This document shows positions 19,153-27,460 of a stretch of DNA of 64,000 bases, in pieces (positions within the stretch are counted from its first letter, which is position 1; every line of letters starts with the position of its first letter). This DNA comes from Pectobacterium polonicum. Lineage in GTDB: Bacteria; Pseudomonadota; Gammaproteobacteria; Enterobacterales; Enterobacteriaceae. Both the position numbers and the translations under genes were made by a program. Below the pieces are notes generated by a model that saw only the letters and a program-made list of their open reading frames with translations, ran no database searches and was not told the origin of the DNA. The stretch lies in contig NZ_RJTN01000008.1 of the NCBI RefSeq assembly GCF_005497185.1, positions 1 to 64,000 of the forward strand. The letters are read 5' to 3'.

Positions 19153-19468
19153 CGATTCCTCCTGAATGAGAGTCGGTATCTACCTATACCTCATTTACCT
19201 ATTACGGCCGTAGGCCGGGATAAAGAAATATGGGTGATATCATTAAATGATTATCAGGTTGTTTAATTTGTTTGATAATCATTTGTCTGCTGATAAACAT
19301 TTTTTCTCTTGCTATCAGCAGATTTTGAATATGTTATCTGATTTGATGGGATGATTGATAAAATTAAATTGAATTTTTTATTCAAAATAAATGAATAATA
19401 GATATAAGGAAAAAATGGGATATGCCGACAATCGAGTTAGGCCGCCAAGCGACCTAAAATCGGATGGG
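19153..19468. other. AT-rich gap upstream of the orphan binding protein
   Basis: No gene is supported. TGATTATCA at 19248-19256 and its reverse complement TGATAATCA at 19273-19281 form an inverted repeat. The second copy reads TGATAATCATT, the core of a Fur box, although the outer bases do not match. The stretch also holds long A/T runs and ACGGCCGT at 19204-19211. Confidence 0.45.
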
Positions 19469-19774
19469 TTAACGCGAGGAGGTCGTGCCGTCAAACGGGT
19501 CCATCAAGAGAAATGTGCACTCGGCACGCTGGTGGCTATTTATCATGGGAACCAGACGCTGGAAGTGTTCAGTCTGGCAGTGAATGTCTAGCGCGGCTCT
19601 ATCCGGCCAGGCTTCGATAAAGGTGAAATGCCCCGGATCTTTCTGATTGATAAAAAGCGCATAGGAGATGCACAGCGGCTCTTGTCGCGTTTTCTCTACT
19701 AATTCTCGGTACAGCGGCATGACTGCCTCAATGCTCTCCGGCTTAATAAAATCCTGTGCGATGACTTGAAGCAT
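19469..19774 (-). CDS. Antibiotic-biosynthesis-monooxygenase (ABM) domain protein, YgiN-like
   Basis: This 101-aa single-domain protein begins MLQVIAQDFIKPESIEAVMPLYRELVEKTRQEPLCISYALF and contains HFTFIEAWPDRAALDIHCQTEHF, the dimeric alpha-beta barrel pattern of putative quinol monooxygenases. AAGGATA lies eight bases before the ATG. It is downstream of the RpiR-type regulator gene by 46 bases on the same strand and may be read with it. The substrate is unknown. Confidence 0.82.
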   Translation of the reverse strand: MLQVIAQDFIKPESIEAVMPLYRELVEKTRQEPLCISYALFINQKDPGHFTFIEAWPDRAALDIHCQTEHFQRLVPMINSHQRAECTFLLMDPFDGTTSSR

Positions 19775-19820
19775 AAAATGGGTATCCTTACTTATTGATC
19801 TGACTAATTAAATGGCTCGT

Positions 19821-20678
19821 CTAGCCGCGCTGCTGCTTTTCGCTCTGTTCCGCGCCGTTTCCCTGCCGGTAGGCGAGCGATACCATCAATGACTGCACCA
19901 GACACAGCGTGGCAGACTGTGAACGGAACGCATCAACTTGCGCTTCCTTCACCACAAAACAAACGTCGCTGAGCGTTGCCAGCGGGCTGATCTGACTGTC
20001 GGTAATCACGATTTGCCGCGCGCCGGCTTTTGCTGCCATCTCGCTGACCATCACGGTTTCCTGTGAGTAGGGTGAGAAGCTGATAGAAACCACCACGTCG
20101 CGTGAGCTGACCCGGCTGAGCTGTTCGCGAAACATACCTCCCAGGCCGTTTACCAGAATCGCACTGCTTTCCAGATGGCTGAGCGCGTAGGTGAGGTAAG
20201 TGGCAACGCTGAACGAGCGCCGTAGTCCGACGATATAGATGGTCTCCGCCTGCGCCAGCAGATCGACGGCTTTTTGCAGATCTTCTTGCGGAGTACGTGC
20301 TGCCAGCTGTTGCATTGCCTGCGCGTTTGAGCGGGCAAATTCATGCAGAATATCCAGCGGCGTTTCTGGCACCGCATCGGCTTCCATCGCCCGAAACAGC
20401 CGCGCCCGGTCGGTATAGCTGGCGGTTTCCTCTACCAGATTCATACGGAACAGCTGTTTCATTTCGTTGAAGCCGCTGAAATCAAAGGCGTTGGCGAAGC
20501 GAATCAACGTTGAGGGGGGGACGTCGGCGCGTTCGGCGATCACCGCGACGGTATCGAATGCGATGCTGTTGGTATTATCCAGCACATAGTGCGCCACCTG
20601 TTGTAACCGCTTGCTGAGCGAATCATAACGCTCGCGGATCTGTTCCTGTAACTCTCTCAGGCTGGTTGCCATGGGCAT
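19821..20678 (-). CDS. iolR: RpiR/MurR family regulator of the inositol locus (IolR-like)
   Basis: This 285-aa protein has an N-terminal HTH of the RpiR type (residues ~8-85: FDTVAVIAERADVPPSTLIRFANAFDFSGFNEMK) and a C-terminal SIS sugar-phosphate-binding domain (~130-265: AETIYIVGLRRSFSVATYLTYAL, VVVSISFSPYSQETV). GGGAG is properly spaced for the start at 20678; a start at 20672 is possible. It diverges from iolA, and the intergenic region carries palindromes repeated before iolG. RpiR-type IolR repressors of inositol genes are known from rhizobia and Brucella. The assignment is from position and family. Confidence 0.85.
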   Translation of the reverse strand: MPMATSLRELQEQIRERYDSLSKRLQQVAHYVLDNTNSIAFDTVAVIAERADVPPSTLIRFANAFDFSGFNEMKQLFRMNLVEETASYTDRARLFRAMEADAVPETPLDILHEFARSNAQAMQQLAARTPQEDLQKAVDLLAQAETIYIVGLRRSFSVATYLTYALSHLESSAILVNGLGGMFREQLSRVSSRDVVVSISFSPYSQETVMVSEMAAKAGARQIVITDSQISPLATLSDVCFVVKEAQVDAFRSQSATLCLVQSLMVSLAYRQGNGAEQSEKQQRG

Positions 20679-20752
20679 ATCGGGTTATCTCCCAAAGACG
20701 TATAAGAACCTATCCCATTAGGGCGATTTCATGACTGGCGCCTGAAACGGAA

Positions 20753-20769
20753 CAGAAAATTCATTTCTG
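20753..20769. promoter_or_regulatory. Candidate IolR operator 1
   Basis: CAGAAAATTCATTTCTG is a palindrome (CAGAAA/TTTCTG) sharing GAAnATTCATTTC with the sites before iolA and iolG, 75 bases upstream of the iolR start. Confidence 0.5.
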
Positions 20770-20933
20770 GATACGGTTGTTTTATCTGTACGACATTTTT
20801 GGCGGCACGCCTTTTATCGATACGGCTATTTTCAGAGGCTGCTCGCCTGTCTTTATGGACGGCTGTCTTCAAGTTTACATAAAAATTCGCAGCGGATCAC
20901 AATAATCAACATTTATTTTATTTTTACGTTAAA

Positions 20934-20949
20934 TGGAATATTCATTTCA
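20934..20949. promoter_or_regulatory. Candidate IolR operator 2, upstream of iolA
   Basis: TGGAATATTCATTTCA differs by one base from the perfect palindrome at 25050-25065. It lies about 57-72 bases before the iolA start, near where RNA polymerase would bind. Confidence 0.65.
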
Positions 20950-21005
20950 TATACTGTAATCCGATGTCAGCCGTTTGTCTCCTCAAAACCCACAAAGGTG
21001 TAAAC

Positions 21006-22517
21006 ATGGAAACCGTATCTAACTTCATTCAGGGGGCGATTGCCTCCAGCAACAGCCAACGCTACGCCGCGGTGTATAACCCAGCGACGGGCGAGCAGAT
21101 TCGCCAGGTTGTGATGTCTGATAAGGCGGAAGTCGAGCAGGCGATTGCCAGCGCGGCGGCGGCATTCCCTGCGTGGTCAAAGCACTCTCCGCTACGCCGT
21201 GCGCGTGTGTTGTTTCGCTTTAAAGCGCTGCTGGAAGAACGCATGGATACGCTGGCCCGGCTGATTTCACAGGAGCATGGCAAGATCTATTCCGATGCCG
21301 TGGGGGAGGTGACACGCGGGCTGGAAGTCGTTGAATTTGCCTGCGGTATTCCGCATCTGCAAAAAGGCGAACACTCGGCGAATGTGGGTACTGGGGTGGA
21401 TAGTCATTCACTCATGCAGCCGCTCGGCGTGTGCGTCGGGATTACGCCGTTCAATTTCCCAGCGATGGTGCCCATGTGGATGTTCCCGATCGCGCTGGCG
21501 ACCGGCAATACCTTTGTGCTGAAACCGTCGGAAAAAGATCCGTCGCTCTCGCTGCTGCTAGCGCAACTGCTGAAAGAAGCAGGTCTACCTGACGGCGTGT
21601 TTAACGTCGTTCAGGGTGATAAAGAAGCGGTGGATGTACTGCTGACCGATCCGCGCGTGCAGGCGGTGAGTTTTGTGGGATCAACGCCAGTGGCGGAATA
21701 TATTTATCAGACGGCATCGGCGCACGGCAAACGCTGTCAGGCGCTGGGCGGGGCGAAAAACCACTGCATCCTGATGCCGGATGCCGACATGGACATGGCT
21801 GCCAGCGCGATCATGGGCGCGGCGTTTGGCGCGGCAGGCGAACGCTGCATGGCGCTGTCGGTGGTGGTGGCTGTCGGAGATGACACGGCGGAAGCGCTGC
21901 ATCAGCGTCTGAGCGCACAGATCAAAGCAATGCGCGTCGGGCCGGGCTTGGTGGATGGGCAGGAAAATGAAATGGGGCCGGTGATCAGCGCGCCACATCG
22001 GGCGAAGATTGCCGACTATATTCAAAGCGGCGTCGATCAGGGCGCGACGTTGCGCATCGATGGCCGCACGCTGTCTGTACAGGGGCACCCGCAAGGCTAC
22101 TTCATCGGGCCGACGCTGTTCGATAACGTCACGCCGGAGATGAGGATCTATCAGGAAGAAATTTTTGGCCCGGTGCTGTCCGTCGTGCGTGTGCCGGATT
22201 ACCAGACGGCGGTGACGCTGATTAATAACCATGAATACGGCAACGGTACCGCTATTTTTACCCGTGACGGCGAAACGGCGCGTCAGTTCTGCGAAGAGGT
22301 GCAGGCAGGCATGGTCGGCGTAAACGTACCGATTCCGGTGCCGATGGCGTTCCATAGTTTCGGCGGCTGGAAGCGCTCCATTTTTGGGCCGCTGAACGTT
22401 CACGGCAATGACGGTGTGCGTTTCTACACCCGCATGAAAACCGTCACCAGCCGCTGGCCCGCCAGCGTCCGCCTGGAACACCACACCAGCAGCTTCGTCA
22501 TGCCCACGCTGGAGTGA
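21006..22517 (+). CDS. iolA: Methylmalonate-semialdehyde dehydrogenase (acylating), IolA
   Basis: It oxidises malonate semialdehyde to acetyl-CoA, the last step of inositol breakdown. The start at 21006 (METVSNFIQG) follows AAAGGTG and gives 503 aa, the usual size; the frame is open further up without homology. Family marks are GVCVGITPFNFPAMVPMWMFP, SFVGSTPVAEYIY, the catalytic Cys in AAGERCMALS, and EIFGPVLSVVR. It is first of the plus-strand inositol operon, with iolD 187 bases downstream. Confidence 0.95.
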   Translation: METVSNFIQGAIASSNSQRYAAVYNPATGEQIRQVVMSDKAEVEQAIASAAAAFPAWSKHSPLRRARVLFRFKALLEERMDTLARLISQEHGKIYSDAVGEVTRGLEVVEFACGIPHLQKGEHSANVGTGVDSHSLMQPLGVCVGITPFNFPAMVPMWMFPIALATGNTFVLKPSEKDPSLSLLLAQLLKEAGLPDGVFNVVQGDKEAVDVLLTDPRVQAVSFVGSTPVAEYIYQTASAHGKRCQALGGAKNHCILMPDADMDMAASAIMGAAFGAAGERCMALSVVVAVGDDTAEALHQRLSAQIKAMRVGPGLVDGQENEMGPVISAPHRAKIADYIQSGVDQGATLRIDGRTLSVQGHPQGYFIGPTLFDNVTPEMRIYQEEIFGPVLSVVRVPDYQTAVTLINNHEYGNGTAIFTRDGETARQFCEEVQAGMVGVNVPIPVPMAFHSFGGWKRSIFGPLNVHGNDGVRFYTRMKTVTSRWPASVRLEHHTSSFVMPTLE

Positions 22518-22592
22518 GGATGTGTGTCACGTTAGTAACGATAACAAGAACCAGAAATGTGCTGCATCAAGAATGTGTAGTTTTAGGGGGAA

Positions 22593-22631
22593 CACGGGGA
22601 TGAGGTTCCCGCAGGGACGCCTCGCCCCGTG
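22593..22631 (+). repeat. Stem-loop in the iolA-iolD gap
   Basis: CACGGGGATGAGG and CCTCGCCCCGTG form a long, slightly bulged stem around a 14-base loop. No T run follows, so it is more like an intergenic repeat or mRNA-processing hairpin than a terminator. Confidence 0.6.
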
Positions 22632-22703
22632 GTATACCCGTGTATCTCGATATTGCAGCAGGGATCAGTAATTTAATCCTCCCTTACGTGAAGGAGTAGA
22701 TCA

Positions 22704-24635
22704 ATGGATACGTGTCGCATCACCATGGCGCAAGCGCTGGTCAGGTTTCTCAACCAGCAATACCTCAGCGTAGACGGTGAAGAATCCCCCTTTGTGCAGG
22801 GCGTCATGACCATTTTCGGTCACGGTAATGTGCTGGGCATCGGTCAGGCGCTGGAGCAGGAGGCGAATCGTCTCACCGTGCATCAGGGGTGCAACGAACA
22901 GGGAATGGCGCATATCGCCGTCGGGTTTGCCAAACAGCACAAGCGGCGGAAAATCTATGCGGTGACTTCTTCTGTAGGGCCAGGGGCGGCGAATATGGTA
23001 ACCGCGGCGGCGACCGCCACTGCCAACCGTATTCCGGTGCTGCTGCTGCCCGGCGATCTCTTCGCCTGCCGCCAGCCGGACCCGGTGTTGCAGCAGGTCG
23101 AGCAGTACCACGATCTGTCTATTAGTACCAATGACTGCTTTAAACCGGTTTCCCGCTATTGGGATCGTATTAATCGGCCTGAACAGCTGATGAGTGCGCT
23201 GATTAACGCCATGCGCGTGCTGACCGATCCGGCCGACACCGGTGCGGTGACGCTATGTTTACCGCAGGATGTGCAGGCAGAAGTCTGGGATTACCCAGCA
23301 TCGTTTTTCCGCAAGCGCGTTCATCACCTCGAACGCCGCCCGCCGGATGCGGCACGGCTGGATGAAGCGGCGGCTCTGATTGCGAAAAAACGTCGTCCGA
23401 TGCTGATTTGTGGCGGTGGTGTCCGTTATTCCGGCGCGCATGATGCGCTGGTGCAGTTTGCCGAGCAGTTTGCGATTCCGTTTGGCGAAACGCAGGCGGG
23501 CAAAGGCGCGATTGTGTCATCACATCCGCTGAACTGTGGCGGTATTGGCGTGACGGGGGGGCTGGCGGCGAATCGGCTGGCGCACGAGGCGGATCTGATT
23601 ATCGGCGTCGGGACGCGTTTAACCGATTTTACCACTGGCTCCAAATCGCTGTTTCAGAACCCGAACGTCGAATTTTTACTGCTCAACGTTGCCGAATTCG
23701 ATGCGTTAAAACTGGATGCGCTACCTCTGATCGCCGATGCGCGTATCGGGCTGGAGGCGCTGGCCGAACGGCTGGCGGCGGCATCGTATCGTAGCGGCTG
23801 GCAGCAGGCTATCGAACAGGCGCGTGCGGAATGGAACGACGAGCTACAGCGGCTGTTTACCGTGCAGGATAACGGTGAACGGGTGCCAGAGGTGGTGGAT
23901 GGTCTGGCAGACAAGCTGGATGAATACCGTCAGACGCTGAATACCCATCTGACGCAAACGCGGGTGCTTGGCATTCTGAATGAGAAACTGGAGGATAACG
24001 CGATTGTGGTTGGCGCGGCGGGCTCACTGCCGGGCGATCTACAGCGCGTGTGGCAGGTGAAAACGCCAGACAGCTATCATCTGGAATATGGTTACTCCTG
24101 CATGGGATATGAGATTGCGGCGGCGATTGGCGCACGCCTTGCGGCACCGCAGCAGCCCGTCTACGCGATGGTCGGCGACGGTTCCTATTTGATGCTTCAT
24201 ACCGAACTGCAAACGGCGGTACAGGAGGGCATCAAAATCACCGTGCTGCTGTTCGACAACGGAGGCTTTGGTTGTATCAACAACCTGCAAATGAGTCAGG
24301 GTATGGGCAGCTTCTGTACGGAAAACCGCTACCGCGATGCGGAGTCGGGACAACTGCGCGGCGCACTCATTCCGGTAGATTTCGCCAAGAACGCGGAAAG
24401 CTACGGCTGCAAAGCGTGGCGGGTGCATGATGAAGCCTCGCTCAGGCAGGCACTGACGGAATCACGCGAACATCCGGGACCAGTACTGCTTGATATCAAA
24501 GTATTGCCAAAGACCATGACGCACGGCTACGAATCCTGGTGGCGCACCGGCACGGCGCAGGTTGCCGACAACCCAGAGATCGAGGCTGCCGCCAATAGCG
24601 TGAAAGCCGCGCTCTCCCGTGCCCGACAGTATTAA
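22704..24635 (+). CDS. iolD: 3D-(3,5/4)-trihydroxycyclohexane-1,2-dione acylhydrolase (IolD)
   Basis: This ThDP-dependent enzyme opens the inositol ring, giving 5-deoxy-glucuronate. It has 643 aa. The N-terminal ThDP pyrimidine-binding part has the conserved Glu in [16 protein letters not shown] (Glu65). A central domain follows, and the C-terminal ThDP diphosphate/Mg site is [15 protein letters not shown] with [20 protein letters not shown] lies before the ATG. It stands between iolA and iolG in the operon order. Confidence 0.96.
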   Translation: MDTCRITMAQALVRFLNQQYLSVDGEESPFVQGVMTIFGHGNVLGIGQALEQEANRLTVHQGCNEQGMAHIAVGFAKQHKRRKIYAVTSSVGPGAANMVTAAATATANRIPVLLLPGDLFACRQPDPVLQQVEQYHDLSISTNDCFKPVSRYWDRINRPEQLMSALINAMRVLTDPADTGAVTLCLPQDVQAEVWDYPASFFRKRVHHLERRPPDAARLDEAAALIAKKRRPMLICGGGVRYSGAHDALVQFAEQFAIPFGETQAGKGAIVSSHPLNCGGIGVTGGLAANRLAHEADLIIGVGTRLTDFTTGSKSLFQNPNVEFLLLNVAEFDALKLDALPLIADARIGLEALAERLAAASYRSGWQQAIEQARAEWNDELQRLFTVQDNGERVPEVVDGLADKLDEYRQTLNTHLTQTRVLGILNEKLEDNAIVVGAAGSLPGDLQRVWQVKTPDSYHLEYGYSCMGYEIAAAIGARLAAPQQPVYAMVGDGSYLMLHTELQTAVQEGIKITVLLFDNGGFGCINNLQMSQGMGSFCTENRYRDAESGQLRGALIPVDFAKNAESYGCKAWRVHDEASLRQALTESREHPGPVLLDIKVLPKTMTHGYESWWRTGTAQVADNPEIEAAANSVKAALSRARQY

Positions 24636-24732
24636 ATGCTCCCCTTTCGCACTGTCTCTTATCTACAAATAACGCAAGGGCGCAAGTGAGGTTGGGCGTA
24701 ATCCGGCGTAAGAAATTATGCTGAGGAGATAG

Positions 24733-24892
24733 CAGGCTTAGGATGAGCCGCATGGACGCGGCGAAAGCTTGCGCCACGCAGGGAGCGTGTCGCAAGCGGT
24801 CCGTTAAGCCTGATGCCGACGATGGCATCGCGCAGCGACATAATTTAGCCGGAAGCCTGGGTTCGCAGGGCGGCGGCGACTGAGCGCCCTGC
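24733..24892. repeat. Composite palindromic intergenic element
   Basis: CAGGCTTA (24733) pairs with TAAGCCTG (24805-24812). Inside it GCTTGCG..ACGC pairs with GCGT..CGCAAGC around AGGGA. GATGCC/GGCATC (24812-24829) and GCAGGGCG/CGCCCTGC (24865-24892) follow directly. The dense nesting and high GC content unlike its flanks suggest a dispersed repeat family, but copy number cannot be seen here. Confidence 0.6.
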
Positions 24893-25049
24893 GTCGGGCG
24901 CGTGCTACGAGGTAGCATGGAATGGCAGCATTGTGGCGCACGAAACCTTCTCCTCGTTCGCATAAAATTTGACGAAGGGACAGCCTGTATAGATGACGTT
25001 TGCGATCTTTAGTGCTGTCTAATCCTCCCTCTAGACGCTCAAATCGAAC

Positions 25050-25065
25050 TGAAATATTCATTTCA
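25050..25065. promoter_or_regulatory. Candidate IolR operator 3, upstream of iolG
   Basis: TGAAATATTCATTTCA is a perfect inverted repeat (TGAAAT, four bases, ATTTCA) matching the site before iolA in 15 of 16 positions. A weaker relative, TGAAATAAATGTTTTA, is at 25249-25264. Confidence 0.65.
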
Positions 25066-25388
25066 TTTTCAAACCACAGTTTCATTTTCTCTCCTATTTC
25101 GTTCCTGTGCTGCTTCAATCCGCTGACAGCCTTGTATAACTCCACCGACATACTCATTCGATGTGTGATTGGGGTTGCAGAAAACAGCGAAGATGTCATG
25201 AAAATGTTAACTGGCGCGCAAAAACATAATTTTCAATTTATACAAAACTGAAATAAATGTTTTATTTTATCTATCAGGATTCGCGGTAAAGAGCGGGTGA
25301 TGATGGGGCTGGGGAGAATGCGACTAGCCGTTATCCGTCACTTTTTCAGTCTGGCATTACACGCCACTCAGGCAGCAAGGGAGCATCT

Positions 25389-26375
25389 ATGTTTAACATC
25401 GCTTTACTGGGCGCGGGCCGTATCGGTCAGGTCCATGCAGTGAACATCGCGGCACACAAAGAAACCAACCTGTACGCGGTGGTCGATCCCAACCCGGCAA
25501 ATGCCACGGCGCTGGCAGAACGTTATCATACCAAAGTAAAAACGGTTGACGAGGTTATGAACGATCCGGCGGTGCACGCCGTCCTGATTGCCTCCGCAAC
25601 CGACACGCACGCTGACCTGATTGAGCTGGCCGCCAAACACGGCAAAGCCATTTTCTGTGAAAAACCGGTGCATCTGGATATTGCCCGTGTCCGTGACTGC
25701 CTGACCGTCGTCAAACAGCAGAACGTGCCGTTGTTTGTCGGCTTCAACCGTCGCTACGACCCGCAATTCCGTCGTGTCAAAACGCTGGCGGGTGAAGGCC
25801 GCATCGGCAAGCCGGAATCTCTCCTGATTATCTCCCGCGATCCATCGCCGCCGCCTGCTGAGTATGTCCGCGTTTCCGGCGGCATGTTCCGCGATATGAC
25901 GATCCATGATTTCGATATGGCGCGTTTCATTATGGGCGAAGAGCCGGTGTCGGTCTTTGCACAAGGCAGTAATCTGGTCGATCCGGCGATTGGTGAAGCG
26001 GGCGACATCGATACTGCGTTTATCGTGCTGAAATTTGCTTCTGGCGCGATGGCGACCATCGTCAACAGCCGCCGCTCCGGCTACGGCTACGATCAGCGTC
26101 TCGAATTGCATGGCGCGAAGGGCGTGCTCAGCGCGGGTAACATCCGCGAAAACGTGGTCGAGCAGTGGACTGACGACGGCTGTCTGGCGGCAAAACCCGA
26201 ATATTTCTTCCTACAACGCTATCACGCCGCCTACGCGGCAGAGTGGCAGCACTTTGTCGATGTGCTGAATGGCCGCACGCAGCCGGAATGCTCCGGTCTG
26301 GACGGTGAGCGTGCGCTGAATCTGGCGGATAAAGCCTTTGAATCACTGGCTCAAGGCAAGGAGGTTGCCGTGTAA
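25389..26375 (+). CDS. iolG: Inositol 2-dehydrogenase (IolG)
   Basis: It oxidises myo-inositol to 2-keto-myo-inositol with NAD, the first catabolic step. It has 328 aa. The N-terminal Rossmann domain has GAGRIGQVH (8-16), and the Gfo/Idh/MocA motif FCEKPVHLD contains the conserved EKP. The C-terminal domain has MTIHDFDMARFIMGEEP with the catalytic His/Asp. GGGAG precedes the start. It begins the second transcriptional block of the inositol locus. Confidence 0.93.
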   Translation: MFNIALLGAGRIGQVHAVNIAAHKETNLYAVVDPNPANATALAERYHTKVKTVDEVMNDPAVHAVLIASATDTHADLIELAAKHGKAIFCEKPVHLDIARVRDCLTVVKQQNVPLFVGFNRRYDPQFRRVKTLAGEGRIGKPESLLIISRDPSPPPAEYVRVSGGMFRDMTIHDFDMARFIMGEEPVSVFAQGSNLVDPAIGEAGDIDTAFIVLKFASGAMATIVNSRRSGYGYDQRLELHGAKGVLSAGNIRENVVEQWTDDGCLAAKPEYFFLQRYHAAYAAEWQHFVDVLNGRTQPECSGLDGERALNLADKAFESLAQGKEVAV

Positions 26376-26455
26376 TCGTATCGGCATCGGCACATCGCGT
26401 TTTACCTGCTTTCAACCCTACACCCATACCCATAACAGAAGCAGAGAAAAGACAT

Positions 26456-27394
26456 ATGAAAAAGATCATCAGCGTTTCCGCAATCGCCATCGCACTGGGT
26501 CTGTCTGGTTTTGCTCAGGCCCAAAATGAACAAATCGTTTTCAGTACGCCGAATCTCGCTATGCCATTTGAAGTACACATGCAGCGCACCGCTGTTAAAG
26601 CCGCCAAAGAACTGGGCGTGAATTTGCAGGTGTTGGATGGGCAGGGTAGCTCACCGAAGCAGGCCGCCGACTTGGAAAATGCCATTACGCGTGGGGCACA
26701 GGGCTTTGTTGTATCGCCGAATGACGTCAACGCGGTGTCCAGCGCGGTTACCGATATTCAGGATGCCAAGCTACCGGTGGTGACGCTGGATCGTTCGGTA
26801 AAAACAGAAAAAGCGGTGCCGCACTTTGGGGCTAATAACTATAAAGGCGGTCAGGCGATTGCCGACTATGTCAAAACCAAATTCCCGAATGGTGCAGAGA
26901 TTATTCTGCTGACCGGTCAACCAGGCTCTTCTTCTAACATCGAACGCACGCAGGGGATTCGCGACAGCCTGAAAGCAGGCGGCAGTAAATACCACATCGT
27001 CGCCGACCAGACGGGGAACTGGATGCGTTCCGAAGGGATGCGCATCGTTGAAAGTGTGTTTCCTTCGCTACCTAAACGCCCGCAGGTGATCCTCTCTGCG
27101 AACGACGACATGGCGCTGGGGGCGATTGAAGCGTTACAAGGGCAAGGTCTAAAACCCGGTGACGTAATGGTGACTGGCTTTGACGCCGTGCCGGAAGCGC
27201 TGGCTCGCGTACGCGACGGCTGGTTGGCGGTAACTGCCGATCAACGTCCGGGCTACGCGGTGACGACCGCACTGACGCAGTTGACCAATAACATCCGTAG
27301 TAAAGCGCCTATCACCGGGGCCGACTACCAACCGACCATGATTACCAAAGATAACCTGAACGATGCCGAGCGTATTGGCGAAGCGGGTAAATAA
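26456..27394 (+). CDS. Sugar-type ABC transporter periplasmic binding protein (inositol, inferred)
   Basis: This 312-aa protein has a signal peptide (MKKIISVSAIAIALGLSGFAQA). The mature protein has the ribose-type periplasmic-binding fold: EVHMQRTAVKAAKELGVNLQVLD, DVNAVSSAVTDIQDAKLPVVTLDR and ILSANDDMALGAIEALQ. It lies between iolG and the ATPase gene, so myo-inositol is the likely ligand (compare IbpA of Caulobacter), but this is inferred from context. A GC-rich hairpin follows the stop, as often seen after binding-protein genes. Confidence 0.88.
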   Translation: MKKIISVSAIAIALGLSGFAQAQNEQIVFSTPNLAMPFEVHMQRTAVKAAKELGVNLQVLDGQGSSPKQAADLENAITRGAQGFVVSPNDVNAVSSAVTDIQDAKLPVVTLDRSVKTEKAVPHFGANNYKGGQAIADYVKTKFPNGAEIILLTGQPGSSSNIERTQGIRDSLKAGGSKYHIVADQTGNWMRSEGMRIVESVFPSLPKRPQVILSANDDMALGAIEALQGQGLKPGDVMVTGFDAVPEALARVRDGWLAVTADQRPGYAVTTALTQLTNNIRSKAPITGADYQPTMITKDNLNDAERIGEAGK

Positions 27395-27423
27395 GTCGCT
27401 CTCTACATAACAGGTATTCAGCA

Positions 27424-27441
27424 GGCCGCGTCCGCGCGGCC
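27424..27441 (+). other. Intercistronic hairpin after the binding-protein gene
   Basis: GGCCGCG and CGCGGCC pair over a four-base loop, without a T run. Such hairpins protect upstream mRNA and allow more binding protein than ATPase. Confidence 0.6.
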
Positions 27442-27460
27442 TTGCCGGAGGAAGGTAAAC

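Larger units (their letters stand above)
20679..21005. promoter_or_regulatory. Divergent iolR/iolA control region
   Basis: These 327 bases separate iolR from iolA and hold two candidate operators, 20753-20769 and 20934-20949 (separate entries). An AAAGGTG ribosome site just before 21006 fixes the iolA start. Promoter boxes are not certain. Confidence 0.55.
24636..25388. other. Long intergenic stretch before iolG: GC-rich palindromic element plus promoter region
   Basis: This 753-bp gap is in two parts. 24733-24892 is GC-rich and full of inverted repeats (separate entry). From about 25000 on it is AT-rich with a perfect TGAAAT-N4-ATTTCA palindrome, suggesting that iolG and the genes after it have their own promoter. 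A minus-strand open frame of 131 codons (24804-25199) crosses both parts. Its Arg-rich end comes from the palindromic element, and I do not regard it as a gene. Confidence 0.55.

Noticed and set aside
21681..22484. 267-codon minus-strand frame inside iolA
   Set aside because: Its sequence is Arg/His-rich, typical of the antisense of high-GC genes.
24804..25199. 131-codon minus-strand open frame before iolG
   Set aside because: Its C-terminal half is read from the GC-rich palindromic element and is Arg-rich. There is no convincing ribosome site, and it runs through the likely operator.
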